64,000 bases of DNA from Leishmania infantum JPCM5 (GCF_000002875.2 NC_009408.2:410501-474500); one strand, 5' to 3'; positions 9,401 to 19,671 are shown, counted from the first letter of the stretch. A program made the numbers and translations. The notes: generated from the sequence alone by a model not told the origin.

Positions 9401-10965
9401 GCGAAGTCAGATACCCTTCAGATCGCCGCCGCTCGGCGTTGCTGAACGACAATGACGACGACGACGGCGACGACCTCGCTGCCGGTGACGTGTTCAATCT
9501 GCTGCAGCGGCGGCAGTGCATCCTGCAGCAGAAGCAAGACTGGAAGGAGCTGAGCGAGCTGCGCAGCAGCCGTATTCATTACCTGCTTGGACTGCGCCAG
9601 GCCCGCTCCATTGTGCAGTTCTCGCACATCTATTTCCCCAATAGCATGGATTTTCGCGGTCGCATGTACCCGCTCCCGGGACGGCTGAACCACACCGGGT
9701 CAGACCCGTTCCGTGGCCTGCTCGAGTACGCGGAGCCGAAGCCTCTGGGTGCGGTAGGGCTGTACTGGCTGAAGGTGCATCTGGCAAACAAGATGGGCAT
9801 GAGCAAGCTATCCTTTGACGAGCGGGTGCACTACGTCGACGAGCACATGGAGGACGTCGTGCAGAGCGCCGAGAGCCCCCTGGTCGGCGATCGATGGTGG
9901 CAGGAGGCGAGCGAACCGATTCAGTGCCTCATGGCGTGCAAGGAGGTGGCGGACGCGATGAAGTGCTCGCAGGGCCCAGAGAAGTTCCTATCGCGGCTAC
10001 CCGTCGCGGTGGATGGCAGCTACAATGGTCTGCAGCACTACTCCGCCATTGGTCGCGACGCGTTTGGCGCGAAACTGGTGAACTTGGTGCCGAGCGAGCG
10101 CCCTGCCGACGCCTACACGGGCATCCTGAAGGAGATGCTCAAGTCCATATGCATCGACGCCGGCCGCGATCACCAGGTGGCGCAGCGGTGCCTCGGCACC
10201 GGCAGAGGCCAGGACAAGGATCACATCAAGCGCAAGACGATCAAGCGCCCCATCATGACACAGGTGTACGGTGTCACTAGCTACGGCATGTCAGAGCAGA
10301 TCTTTGATGAGCTGGTGAAGCAGAACAAGAGCCACGGACTTTGGACGCACACGGACATGAAAGAGATGGCGGCGTACCTGCGTGACAAGGTGCTGGAGTC
10401 GCTCGGTATTACGTTCCGCGAAACCCAAAACTGCCGCAAGTGGATTAGTGAGGTGACCACGCTGCTCTGGAAAGTGCAGCCGGCCGAGCTGCGCAACGCG
10501 CTGTGCTGGACTACCCCGCTCGGCCTTGTGGTTCGGCAGCCCTACAAGGTTCGCAACGAGTGCTCCCTGTTTACGCCCCACGGCTACAGCCGGGTACCTG
10601 GCGACTCCGTCGCCCCTGCGAGCCGCAAGCAGCTGACAGCCATTGCGCCGAATCTGATTCACTCGCTTGATGCGACGCATCTCGCCATGACTGCGCTGGA
10701 GATGCAGCATCAGGGGCTATCCATGATGGCGGTGCACGACTCTTACTGGACGTACGCGTGCGACATGCCGAAGCTGTCGCAGGTGTTGCGAGAGCAGTTC
10801 GTGAACCTGTACTCCAAGTACGATCCCTTGTGGGAGCTGAAGGAGCAGTGGGAGGAGACGTACTTCATGGACCTGCGGCGGCACGGCGTGAAGCTGCCAG
10901 ACCCGCCCAAGCGCGGTGATCTGGACCTGAATGTGGTCCTCAACTCACCATACTTTTTCTCGTAG
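6433..10965 (+). CDS. Mitochondrial (phage T7-type) DNA-directed RNA polymerase
   Basis: Single-subunit RNA polymerase that would transcribe kinetoplast maxicircle and minicircle DNA. From the ATG at 6433 it has 1510 residues; an ATG at 6643 would give 1440, also with a plausible targeting peptide. The first ~400 residues are low-complexity with an acidic patch near 226. The catalytic half carries the family motifs in order: DFRGRMYP at 1073; motif A (VDGSYNGLQHY) with catalytic Asp1194; motif B (RKTIKRPIMTQVYG) with Arg1267, Lys1271, Tyr1279 and Gly1280 matching T7 Arg627, Lys631, Tyr639 and Gly640; and motif C (HDSYW) with Asp1436. Both metal-binding aspartates are present, so it should be active. 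An acidic insertion (NDNDDDDGDD) lies near residue 1006. It is unrelated to nuclear RNA polymerases. Confidence 0.97.
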   Translation: MRRSAVLRKALPPLRLSTSGRVDEEAQPATQPFAASWHTCTRNGIPVRCFCEVDLGTRLTSPLSSAVTGAMALLCGNIATASRPSGTLTCAMRYYTAPSAEESVCDVDAKTDTLTDAGSAEARAERPVGTKTSSKRTTVTSSQASITRPPIPAPLTSSSSSPSAPPLRDTQQTERLKATPQPSAHETKVAGGEGGSDVVVGRTDADVHEGGSRLVKGEAGNAAAAAGADDEDDDGITFSEAASVADLFEIDEVKLSAAGADSARATEGAHQHAGDHSGVSGATDRRGTLSAFALPADHSRSGSGSTAAGIEDTLLSDPFHVPSVDDDAFARDGDLPASAVASYSAVSSPQNLNENVLSAVDVLCDDLFHCKTSVLRSFARTRSISAHKKVEVVLRLLEKAHHDAHGESNDLSVTRRLLGDVFDENVRTSGLRMAWTNKSLEAAHIEEACESHLSFDLLANSTKALMVRRHAGEISRVLRKLTRVFQQEQEQISLAAVGGVFRNYRAAADELVRELPVCELLSPFAGYLVSYVRYGAAKETLTRADVNERLVQLGVVQPTVQEADDSALLHRLMGLLDPAVQQVERRAECFRHAEQPRVVGMENSDVIASTIRAFSEVSHTKWNTQAAPDWVHDLARLFCNWEAILRTDLPRFEEVPRHFFDCILSGVVCLYIAQRVYGNSVGATVVPLYQRLAVKKSLRLHFNNDDNTESALRDIMSYVQAGVTEVRGGVRGEFFAGVLSQMQGAFQDAQEERSALHDERVAVILNAVCDMGTNCTRSAGLFNLLVKITEDLAFHFRFQRIYKRLSAPDRATIRTNGSIRMSQTLEYFEKELHVTPISTKAVGFLVVQLLYLSFRGDGSKRPVLERFASVTGATELDIVGLTEMAATSVRDLHVAFPPQLSYNSWLNESDTREKSVYGVLPSVAVKGSANQAMIVSQAPMLKALDAISRVPWRINKYMLHVQEAIVREGFGFGKIRPGFYPLHYYYMSDGEVRYPSDRRRSALLNDNDDDDGDDLAAGDVFNLLQRRQCILQQKQDWKELSELRSSRIHYLLGLRQARSIVQFSHIYFPNSMDFRGRMYPLPGRLNHTGSDPFRGLLEYAEPKPLGAVGLYWLKVHLANKMGMSKLSFDERVHYVDEHMEDVVQSAESPLVGDRWWQEASEPIQCLMACKEVADAMKCSQGPEKFLSRLPVAVDGSYNGLQHYSAIGRDAFGAKLVNLVPSERPADAYTGILKEMLKSICIDAGRDHQVAQRCLGTGRGQDKDHIKRKTIKRPIMTQVYGVTSYGMSEQIFDELVKQNKSHGLWTHTDMKEMAAYLRDKVLESLGITFRETQNCRKWISEVTTLLWKVQPAELRNALCWTTPLGLVVRQPYKVRNECSLFTPHGYSRVPGDSVAPASRKQLTAIAPNLIHSLDATHLAMTALEMQHQGLSMMAVHDSYWTYACDMPKLSQVLREQFVNLYSKYDPLWELKEQWEETYFMDLRRHGVKLPDPPKRGDLDLNVVLNSPYFFS

Positions 10966-12013
10966 GCGTCACTAACGCGTGTGTGTCCGTCTGCTCTGCT
11001 TCTCGTGCGCGAGTGTGGTCCGCTGATGTGCCATGTCCCTGTTATGCTTTGTGTATGTGTGTGTGTGTGTGGCCCCCTCCCTTCTCCTCCAGCCACTTCA
11101 GCCTCTCGCCTTCCCGGTGCGCACTGCAGAGCCTCAGATGATACAGAAGGCACAGCGCGAAAGGAGACACGCACGGGTCGAGATAGGCAGTGTGAGGCAG
11201 GTTGGAGGGTGATGGGCAGGTGGTATGGCGAGAGGTCAGCATCCGCTTGACAGCATCGGTACTGTCCTATGGAGGAAGCGCACACGAGCCCCGTTACGTG
11301 GCACGTGCCCTTTCAACCTCTCCTTGTTTTTTTCTTTACTTCATGTCTACCCCCCCCCCCCTTCTCGCGTAGCGACGGGGCGTGAAGGTGATGGCTGGCT
11401 GAACACTGTCATCGTCGTCATTGTCGCCGCCGCCGCTATCTTCTTCACAAGCTTAAGGTTTGTTTGGAGTTTGTCGTCGCTCTCTCTCTTGCTGTGGCTG
11501 TGAAGGCCCTCTGTTCCCGGCCGTGTTGTCTGGGTCTTCATGTGTTTCTGTGTCGCTCTAGAGTCCTCCTTCTGCGCCGGCTAGTTGATCGATGGCAAAG
11601 TGGCCAGCAGCAACGCGAAGACGGAGCGCGGGCGGTTGGGGAGTGGTGCGGGGGAAGGGGAAGGGGAAGGGGGCGCGAAGTGCCGCGTTCTCGCGCGCGT
11701 TCTCTCCTCTCACCCGCCGTGCCGTCGTGGGCTCTCTCCTCTACACCGAAGCATCGGTATGTGTCTCTCCCTCTCGCGAAGGCGCCCGCTGGAAAGACCC
11801 CTTGCCGTGGAACGCAACGCGGTTGCAGTCCTTCCCCGCTACCCTCCTCAGCTGCGGAACGGATGTCCCACTCTCCAAGCTCCCCTCGCCTCTCCGTTCT
11901 TTCGCCACAACGCCCACACAGACACACGCATACGCAGACTTACGCCCACATATCTACTTCTTGCGCTGCGTGTTTCGTCCCAGCGCGTTGCGCGCGCCGG
12001 AAGACGGCCAGCG
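10966..12013. other. Intergenic spacer
   Basis: Contains short TG runs (near 11050), a poly-C run near 11350, GA-rich sequence at 11625-11670 and a C/T tract at about 11865-11905 that probably serves as the trans-splice signal for the next gene. The upstream open frame is continuous with the next gene but compositionally non-coding. No RNA gene was seen. Confidence 0.65.
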
Positions 12014-15000
12014 ATGAACTTTAGTGCAGCACCCAAGGGTACGGAGACGACCCCGTCACGCGTGCCATTGAAGGGCCTCACGCACCTGCGCCGCAGCCGC
12101 ATCACTCATCTTTCCACTCCCCACTACGCCCAAACTGCGGCGTCTGCATCCGCAAGTTCACTGTTGTTTACCTCCACCTCCTCAGCCGCCCACCCAGCGG
12201 CGCGAACATTCACGTCGCCGTCGTCCAGGGGACATCGCACCCCTGGCGCTTCGGCAGCCTCAACGTGGGATGTGCAAAGGGCTGCGTCTGCGCGTTGCGC
12301 AAGTCGCTTCTCGTCACCGCAGGCTCTAGGACCTTATACAGGTAGCGTCAGGAGTCCAGCATGGCATGGCCGCTCTCGGCTGGCCCTCGCCGCGTTCGGC
12401 AACGGCAGTGGCGGCGGAGACACATCCAGCAGAGCACCCTGGCGCCACCATGTGGCAGCTGTGTGCCACCGCTTACAGCATACCGTGCAGGAAGCTGAGC
12501 AGATACTGGTGCCTGCGACAGCCTCCGCTGCCTCGGCACCATCCAGCACCCCTCTCGACCAAAACAGTAGTGGGGGGCTTCCGTGCACATTGGCGCAGGC
12601 CATGGATGCACTGCAACGGTACCGCAGTGGCTGCATGGCGGCCATGCTGGAGCTGGATGCGCTGCAGCAGCAGCACGGCCTCTCAGCCTCCTCAACGCCC
12701 CCTCCGACCGGGGAGGCGGAGGATCCCACGATCCTCTGCTCTCCGATTCAGTCAGTGCACGGACGCACGGCCCACGAGGAGGACGACGCGGACACCTCGC
12801 CGCCCAGCCTCACGGACGCGGCGCAGCTCTACCGCCGATACCATCTCATCAAAGCGCACCTCAACGACACCGTAGCGGCGCAGTCCGCGTACATGCAAGA
12901 GATCACGCTTCAGCAGCAGCTCCGCGAGCGTGAGGGGGTCATGTGCGAGTATATGTGGACGGCGCGGCTGCTTGTGGAGCAGGAAGCGGCAGAGCGTGCG
13001 CACCTTGTCTCACTGTGGGCGTATCTCATCGCGTCCGCACCGGAGCGGCCGACGGCGTCCAATGCACGTGCCGGTACCGGGTTCAAGCCTACGGCGGCAG
13101 CGCGTATGCTGCACACCCTCGCCACAGCAGCGCCGCCTCCGCCAGAGCCAGCCAAGCTCGCCTCCTATGTCGCCGCAGCTCCGCTGCCGCAGCCGCCCAC
13201 ACACGGCGACACCGCGGCTGCTCGTCTGGCGGCGCAGAACGAGTCTCTGCTGCACGATCTTCACCATTCGAACGAGCGCACTTACGCGCTGCTACACGAG
13301 CAACAGAAGGGCCTACAGGAAGCACAGGAGCGTGCGCTGGCGCAACTGGTTGCCCGCCACGATGCGGAGAAGAGTGTTCTGGAGGCACGTGTGCGCGCGG
13401 CGCAGGAGGCAGCGGCCCAATCACAGCACCGCCTTACCGAAGTAAGGCAGGCGCTCGCAGCTGCGCAGTCTGCCACCTGCGAGATGCAGCGGTGCGCCGG
13501 CTTGACGTATGACGGCATGCACCAGCAACTGAAGGACACAACAAAGAAGATGTGGCAGCTCCAGCTCGCGAACGATCACCTCGATGCCAAGGCGCGGGTG
13601 CTGGAGAGGGAGCTGGAGGAGCTGCGGTTGAGTCCCTCGTCGGTGCGAAACGGCCAAGGAGGCAACGGGACAGCGTCCTCTGCAGCAGAGCAGGCAAGCG
13701 GGTTGGCGTCGCTCTCGGCCGCCGGCGCAGCGTATTCCAGCAACGGCTGCGCCAGAAATGACGGTGGCAGCCGCACCGGAAGCGTGACCAATGTCCGCCA
13801 CGGACAGCCGCCCGCGTCATCGCGTCGTGCAAGCGCACAGAGAGCAGCCGGTGGTGGCCGCAGGGGTGGCAAAGCCCAATCCGTGAGCCCTGGTGTGTGG
13901 TGTGCGTACGAGGAGCGCAGCGGTCTCTTGACAAGCGCGACGCCAGTGAAGCAGCTGTCGCTAGGCTCCTCCCTCTCCTCTGGACACGCCCTCGCCGCGA
14001 CGCGCTGGACACAGGAGCTGCAGCACGGGAATGCACATCCGCGCTCGCCCTTCATTCGCATGGCCCACTCGCATGGATCCTCGCTCTTGGTCGTCTCCGC
14101 CAACTCGACAACGACGGACACGGACGAGAACGCGTCGAACGTGAATGAGCATGATGCCGCGTACGCACCCACGTCGAATACGCATCAATGGAGACCCCCG
14201 TCAGTCACCGGTAAAGTGGGGGATGACGACAAGGACAGCATCAGCAGCAGCCGACATCGACTGTTTGAGCGCACGCTGTCGCCGGCTCGCCAGCTCTCGC
14301 TCGACCGCACCCCTGCACAGCAATCCTCTGTGGCCGCAGCGGCCTACCCATTATGCGTTGAGGCATCGGAGATAGACAACGAGCGTGACTCGGTCGCCCA
14401 CAGTGACCCATCACGGGCGCAACCGAATGCAGCAAGGCACTGCTCCAGTGCGTCAGCGCAGACAAACGCGGCCGAGTCCCTCCGCAGCGCGACCCCTCGC
14501 CTCGGCGGGGTCCTTGCAACCAGCTCGGGCCGTTTGCAGGCTCCGTCCGACACCGCGTATGATGGTGGACACCCGCCCCCGCTGACGGTTCCGCACATGG
14601 ACAACTTGACGAATGGCGAGAGAGCAACGGCCAAGTCCGCCGCCGCCGTCGCGGAGGGAGAAGAGGTGGAGCTGCAGCCTTCGTTAGCGTCGGTGTGCTC
14701 TTCCCCGATAGCGTCCGGCTCACTTGCAAGATTGGAGGCTGTGCGTCGCGATATCCTCCGCCACGCCGAGCGGCTGGAACGGGAAGTGCAGGTAGTGACC
14801 TCCCGTCACGATGCAGCGCGACGACAGCGGCGGCGCGAGAGAGACACGCTGCGCGTGAACGCGTCCGTACACAGCGGTAGCAACAGCCCAGCCACCTCTG
14901 AGCCGCGCAACGACGAAGGTCGGGACACGGGTGTGGGCCATGCCGACGACGCCGACTCTGAAGCGCTCAATCGCGCCCTCGAGGAACTCCACATTGAGCA

Positions 15001-15112
15001 GCAGGAGGACGACGACGAACTCGAGCGCTTCTACGCCCACGTCAACCAGAAGCGGATGGAGCTGGAGCGGTGCCTGCGCTCTGTGGAGGACAGGCTGGCC
15101 TCCCTGCTATAA
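12014..15112 (+). CDS. Coiled-coil protein, unknown function
   Basis: Predicted 1032 residues. The open frame extends back to 11585, but that part translates pyrimidine-rich leader sequence, so the ATG at 12014 is preferred. Residues 1-180 are Ser/Thr/Ala/Pro-rich. Helical, charged segments occur at about 270-340 and 395-545 (Glu/Gln/Ala/Arg heptads). A long Ser-rich, low-complexity central region follows. A second coiled coil occupies about 900-1032, ending in ERCLRSVEDRLASLL. Two separated coils with a disordered linker suggest a scaffold or cytoskeletal protein. I recognise no named family. The first SIDER-bearing repeat begins only 37 bases past the stop, so the 3' UTR of this gene probably includes that element. 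Confidence 0.85.
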   Translation: MNFSAAPKGTETTPSRVPLKGLTHLRRSRITHLSTPHYAQTAASASASSLLFTSTSSAAHPAARTFTSPSSRGHRTPGASAASTWDVQRAASARCASRFSSPQALGPYTGSVRSPAWHGRSRLALAAFGNGSGGGDTSSRAPWRHHVAAVCHRLQHTVQEAEQILVPATASAASAPSSTPLDQNSSGGLPCTLAQAMDALQRYRSGCMAAMLELDALQQQHGLSASSTPPPTGEAEDPTILCSPIQSVHGRTAHEEDDADTSPPSLTDAAQLYRRYHLIKAHLNDTVAAQSAYMQEITLQQQLREREGVMCEYMWTARLLVEQEAAERAHLVSLWAYLIASAPERPTASNARAGTGFKPTAAARMLHTLATAAPPPPEPAKLASYVAAAPLPQPPTHGDTAAARLAAQNESLLHDLHHSNERTYALLHEQQKGLQEAQERALAQLVARHDAEKSVLEARVRAAQEAAAQSQHRLTEVRQALAAAQSATCEMQRCAGLTYDGMHQQLKDTTKKMWQLQLANDHLDAKARVLERELEELRLSPSSVRNGQGGNGTASSAAEQASGLASLSAAGAAYSSNGCARNDGGSRTGSVTNVRHGQPPASSRRASAQRAAGGGRRGGKAQSVSPGVWCAYEERSGLLTSATPVKQLSLGSSLSSGHALAATRWTQELQHGNAHPRSPFIRMAHSHGSSLLVVSANSTTTDTDENASNVNEHDAAYAPTSNTHQWRPPSVTGKVGDDDKDSISSSRHRLFERTLSPARQLSLDRTPAQQSSVAAAAYPLCVEASEIDNERDSVAHSDPSRAQPNAARHCSSASAQTNAAESLRSATPRLGGVLATSSGRLQAPSDTAYDGGHPPPLTVPHMDNLTNGERATAKSAAAVAEGEEVELQPSLASVCSSPIASGSLARLEAVRRDILRHAERLEREVQVVTSRHDAARRQRRRERDTLRVNASVHSGSNSPATSEPRNDEGRDTGVGHADDADSEALNRALEELHIEQQEDDDELERFYAHVNQKRMELERCLRSVEDRLASLL

Positions 15113-15177
15113 GAAATATTCAGTTTCGCTTCCCATCTTCCCGCGTACCCATCCCTGACTACAGAGGACACACACAC

Positions 15178-15666
15178 GCACACACCTCCCAGTGCGTGGT
15201 ATCGCAGGGTCCAGCACCACCACCACCACCACTCTGAGGGAGAAAGCCGAGAAGCAGCCGCACTTCTATCCGTGTCAATGTCCAACCACTTCTGGTGGTG
15301 ACAGGGTCAGGCACTCACAGCGTGGGGAGAGGGGGTAGGTAGGGGAGGTCAGAGCGATGTATCTTGACTGATGCCGTCGTCCAGGTTGTGGACGTCGCTG
15401 CGTCGGTTTGACCTGCAACAGTGAGCACGTCTGTGCCATTCATGCAATGGGCAGAGCTTCGGCGTGGCTCTGACGTGCCCCTCACACTGCCTGCTGGTGG
15501 AGGAGCTGCTGTGAGACGGGCCGGCGAGGGGCAGATCGTGGGTAAGGGTTTGAAGCATAGGTGGTACTCAGGTAACCGAGTGGGCGCACTGCTGCACTGG
15601 CGTTTCCAGCGCTGCTTCGCACCACACGATGGGGCCTGTGGCAGGGCCGAGGGGTCGAGCGGAGGT
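15178..15666 (+). mobile_element. SIDER-like retroposon, copy A1
   Basis: Starts with the CCTCCCAGTGCGTGGTATCG hallmark shared with the clearer SIDERs at 49581 and 52039, includes the conserved CCTGCAACAGTGAGCACG core, and ends near GGGGTCGAGCGGAGG. It is more diverged in its middle than the amastin-locus copies. SIDERs are short non-autonomous relatives of trypanosomatid ingi/L1Tc-type non-LTR elements, usually in 3' UTRs, where some act in mRNA decay or translation. No coding capacity. Confidence 0.75.
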
Positions 15667-15707
15667 TGAGCTCGTGTTGTGTGGCAGAGAAATGGTCACC
15701 TGCTGCA

Positions 15708-15940
15708 TATATATATATATAGGCCAGAAGTGCCCTTTTGGTGCGTGCGGCTCAAGTGATACACGCGCACGCACGCGCACTTCGGCGCCCCCCCCCCCCG
15801 AGCGTCACCTCCGTCACGCCACGATATGCTGAGCATGCGCTCATTGCGCTGCAGCGCCTGCTCTCTCTCTCTTTTCTTTCGCGCATCCGTATTCACCTGT
15901 TGTGTCTGTGTGTGTCTGTGTGTGTGTGTGTGTGTGTGTC
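15708..15940. repeat. Microsatellite cluster (TA, CG/CA, poly-C, TG)
   Basis: A short (TA)n at about 15708-15721, an alternating GCAC stretch, a 12-base C run near 15789-15800 and a TG run at about 15903-15940. The same cluster recurs in unit 2 at about 18072-18302 with a shorter C run, the main length difference between units. Confidence 0.8.
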
Positions 15941-16532
15941 GGCCGAAGGTTGTGTTCTTTCTTTTCGATGTGTTGGATAAGGCACCGCTGCTCAAGTCAA
16001 TGCGAAGCACCTCTGCATCATCGGTGGGAAGGCAGAGAGAGAGAGTGCACAGGGCGGTGGCGGGGAGGAGGTTGCAGGTGTCTTCTGTGCGGCCGTCTTC
16101 CTTTTGGGCTTCACCTCTTGCTCCCCTCCGCCCCCTACCCACGCCACCACCTCAGATAGGGTTCGGCGTGCTGGCCAAGAATCCAGACAACGCGTGTGGA
16201 TGGGCGGCGGCACCATGAATAGTTTCCATGCGTTCCCCACTTCTCCTTTTTCTCTTCCTCTCTGTGCTCGTGGGTGTCACCATCGGGATGCTATTCCTCC
16301 ATCTCTCTGGGCACGGCACCTCCTCTTTCTCCTGGTACTCCGCCAACCGCCTCAGTCCTCTTCGAGCTCACCGCCTGCTCATCCGTCCCTCCCCCTCCCC
16401 GCTTCTTCTCGGCCTGCTGCCCTGCGTGGTAGTGCTCTCCCATCCACCTCACTGCCTTCGCTCGAAGTGCCGCATTCTGGGGCGAGCACGCTTCTCATCA
16501 GGCACGCGAAGCCTCCCCCGTTCCTAGACGTA

Positions 16533-17309
16533 ATGACGTCAGGCTCTACATCCATGCAGATGCTGCTGGCGCACCAGTACATGCACAGCCTCCCCACGAC
16601 CCCCCAAGTAGATAGGCCCGCATCAGTAGCGCACGCACAGCCTACTTCACCGCTTCGGAGACGGCGGCGACGTCTGCCTTTCTCCGCTCCAAACACGTCG
16701 ACCCTCCTCAGTGGCGATGGAGTACCGTTTCTATACTCGTCCGTGAACCACTTAACGCACCGCCTTCCCGAGACTCTCGGTGTGCACTACCCTGAGTCGC
16801 CGTACTACGTCGGACGCAACGAGTTTGACACGCAGCTGCTTCGAGAAGCAGTGGCCTCTAGGCGGGGTCAACCCATGCAACGAGCGCAGACGGCCAGCCC
16901 CGGTGCTCGGGTGGTGCCGGCGGCGTCGCAGCAGCGGCAATACGCGCAAGCAATGCCGACGAGACCGATCGATGGCACCATCACCTTATCGGGCTTATCG
17001 CTCCCGCGCCTCTGCAAGCAATCACCGGGCAACACCGCCTCTGTGATGCGGCACACGGCGTGCCATCGCAGCTTCGCGGGTACCTGCACGTCCGAGCTGG
17101 ATCAGCCCATTGTCTCGTTGCAGTCGACCACCGCACGCTCGCGTTCGATTCGCCCTGCCACCTCTGATGCTGCTGCTGTAACGTCAGAGACCATACCTGA
17201 GCCATGCATGCGCTGCCGTGTGCGCTGGGAAGCATCCATCGTAAGAGACGAGCTCGCAGCAGACAGGCTGGCACAGTTCCGGCGCTTGGTTTCCACTGTC
17301 ACTACATGA
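16533..17309 (+). CDS. Duplicated hypothetical protein, copy 1
   Basis: Predicted 258 residues from the ATG at 16533. The open frame extends to 16104 with other ATGs (such as 16200), but that part reads as Ser/Pro/Leu-rich translation of a pyrimidine tract at about 16380-16412, likely the trans-splice signal. The protein is basic near residues 40-50 (RRRRRR run), has a Tyr/Pro-rich patch (HYPESPYYVGRNEFD) and ends in a helical segment after CMRCRVRW. No transmembrane helix or known domain is apparent. The function is unknown. A second, identical copy follows in the next tandem unit. Confidence 0.65.
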   Translation: MTSGSTSMQMLLAHQYMHSLPTTPQVDRPASVAHAQPTSPLRRRRRRLPFSAPNTSTLLSGDGVPFLYSSVNHLTHRLPETLGVHYPESPYYVGRNEFDTQLLREAVASRRGQPMQRAQTASPGARVVPAASQQRQYAQAMPTRPIDGTITLSGLSLPRLCKQSPGNTASVMRHTACHRSFAGTCTSELDQPIVSLQSTTARSRSIRPATSDAAAVTSETIPEPCMRCRVRWEASIVRDELAADRLAQFRRLVSTVTT

Positions 17310-17541
17310 CTACTGGGGGTGCTGTACGGAACAACCTCTTGGGTGTGAGTGGCCGGTACGTCATCTACACGACCCTTCGTCCTCCACTTCGCGTCACGGC
17401 CTTTGTGGATGGCATGACGCTGCTGCTCTCGATGTTGTTCGTGTTTCTTGATGGCACTAGCCATCTTCTCTTGTCTCTTCTCCCTCCCCACCCCACCCCT
17501 GCACACGCCACGCCATCCCTGACTACAGAGGACACACACAC

Positions 17542-18030
17542 GCGCACACCTCCCAGTGCGTGGTATCGCAGGGTCCAGCACCACCACCACCACCACTCTG
17601 AGGGAGAAAGCCGAGAAGCAGCCGCACTTCTATCCGTGTCAATGTCCAACCACTTCTGGTGGTGACAGGGTCAGGCACTCACAGCGTGGGGAGAGGGGGT
17701 AGGTAGGGGAGGTCAGAGCGATGTATCTTGACTGATGCCGTCGTCCAGGTTGTGGACGTCGCTGCGTCGGTTTGACCTGCAACAGTGAGCACGTCTGTGC
17801 CATTCATGCAATGGGCAGAGCTTCGGCGTGGCTCTGACGTGCCCCTCACACTGCCTGCTGGTGGAGGAGCTGCTGTGAGACGGGCCGGCGAGGGGCAGAT
17901 CGTGGGTAAGGGTTTGAAGCATAGGTGGTACTCAGGTAACCGAGTGGGCGCACTGCTGCACTGGCGTTTCCAGCGCTGCTTCGCACCACACGATGGGGCC
18001 TGTGGCAGGGCCGAGGGGTCGAGCGGAGGT
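17542..18030 (+). mobile_element. SIDER-like retroposon, copy A2
   Basis: Same element as A1, 2364 bp downstream, practically identical. It lies in the 3' flank of the first copy of the duplicated gene and the 5' flank of the second. Confidence 0.75.
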
Positions 18031-18894
18031 TGAGCTCGTGTTGTGTGGCAGAGAAATGGTCACCTGCTGCATATATATATATATAGGCCAGAAGTGCCCT
18101 TTTGGTGCGTGCGGCTCAAGTGATACACGCGCACGCACGCGCACTTCGGCGCCCCCCCCCCGAGCGTCACCTCCGTCACGCCACGATATGCTGAGCATGC
18201 GCTCATTGCGCTGCAGCGCCTGCTCTCTCTCTCTTTTCTTTCGCGCATCCGTATTCACCTGTTGTGTCTGTGTGTGTCTGTGTGTGTGTGTGTGTGTGTG
18301 TCGGCCGAAGGTTGTGTTCTTTCTTTTCGATGTGTTGGATAAGGCACCGCTGCTCAAGTCAATGCGAAGCACCTCTGCATCATCGGTGGGAAGGCAGAGA
18401 GAGAGAGTGCACAGGGCGGTGGCGGGGAGGAGGTTGCAGGTGTCTTCTGTGCGGCCGTCTTCCTTTTGGGCTTCACCTCTTGCTCCCCTCCGCCCCCTAC
18501 CCACGCCACCACCTCAGATAGGGTTCGGCGTGCTGGCCAAGAATCCAGACAACGCGTGTGGATGGGCGGCGGCACCATGAATAGTTTCCATGCGTTCCCC
18601 ACTTCTCCTTTTTCTCTTCCTCTCTGTGCTCGTGGGTGTCACCATCGGGATGCTATTCCTCCATCTCTCTGGGCACGGCACCTCCTCTTTCTCCTGGTAC
18701 TCCGCCAACCGCCTCAGTCCTCTTCGAGCTCACCGCCTGCTCATCCGTCCCTCCCCCTCCCCGCTTCTTCTCGGCCTGCTGCCCTGCGTGGTAGTGCTCT
18801 CCCATCCACCTCACTGCCTTCGCTCGAAGTGCCGCATTCTGGGGCGAGCACGCTTCTCATCAGGCACGCGAAGCCTCCCCCGTTCCTAGACGTA

Positions 18895-19671
18895 ATGACG
18901 TCAGGCTCTACATCCATGCAGATGCTGCTGGCGCACCAGTACATGCACAGCCTCCCCACGACCCCCCAAGTAGATAGGCCCGCATCAGTAGCGCACGCAC
19001 AGCCTACTTCACCGCTTCGGAGACGGCGGCGACGTCTGCCTTTCTCCGCTCCAAACACGTCGACCCTCCTCAGTGGCGATGGAGTACCGTTTCTATACTC
19101 GTCCGTGAACCACTTAACGCACCGCCTTCCCGAGACTCTCGGTGTGCACTACCCTGAGTCGCCGTACTACGTCGGACGCAACGAGTTTGACACGCAGCTG
19201 CTTCGAGAAGCAGTGGCCTCTAGGCGGGGTCAACCCATGCAACGAGCGCAGACGGCCAGCCCCGGTGCTCGGGTGGTGCCGGCGGCGTCGCAGCAGCGGC
19301 AATACGCGCAAGCAATGCCGACGAGACCGATCGATGGCACCATCACCTTATCGGGCTTATCGCTCCCGCGCCTCTGCAAGCAATCACCGGGCAACACCGC
19401 CTCTGTGATGCGGCACACGGCGTGCCATCGCAGCTTCGCGGGTACCTGCACGTCCGAGCTGGATCAGCCCATTGTCTCGTTGCAGTCGACCACCGCACGC
19501 TCGCGTTCGATTCGCCCTGCCACCTCTGATGCTGCTGCTGTAACGTCAGAGACCATACCTGAGCCATGCATGCGCTGCCGTGTGCGCTGGGAAGCATCCA
19601 TCGTAAGAGACGAGCTCGCAGCAGACAGGCTGGCACAGTTCCGGCGCTTGGTTTCCACTGTCACTACATGA
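18895..19671 (+). CDS. Duplicated hypothetical protein, copy 2
   Basis: Identical in protein sequence to the gene at 16533-17309, in the second tandem unit. Because flanking spacer and SIDERs are also duplicated, both copies should carry the same processing signals and 3' UTR, so the duplication probably acts as a simple dosage increase. The same start-codon uncertainty applies: the open frame reaches 18466, while the ATG at 18895 follows the pyrimidine tract. Confidence 0.65.
   Translation: MTSGSTSMQMLLAHQYMHSLPTTPQVDRPASVAHAQPTSPLRRRRRRLPFSAPNTSTLLSGDGVPFLYSSVNHLTHRLPETLGVHYPESPYYVGRNEFDTQLLREAVASRRGQPMQRAQTASPGARVVPAASQQRQYAQAMPTRPIDGTITLSGLSLPRLCKQSPGNTASVMRHTACHRSFAGTCTSELDQPIVSLQSTTARSRSIRPATSDAAAVTSETIPEPCMRCRVRWEASIVRDELAADRLAQFRRLVSTVTT

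Larger units (their letters stand above)
15149..17512. repeat. Tandem repeat unit 1 (2364 bp)
   Basis: First of two complete copies of a unit made of a SIDER-like element, a spacer with TA, poly-C and TG microsatellites, and a small gene. Homology with unit 2 begins at the CCATCCCTGAC at 15149. It differs from unit 2 mainly in the poly-C run near 15789-15800 (12 C versus 10) and in single bases of a CA-rich stretch near 15178. Confidence 0.95.
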
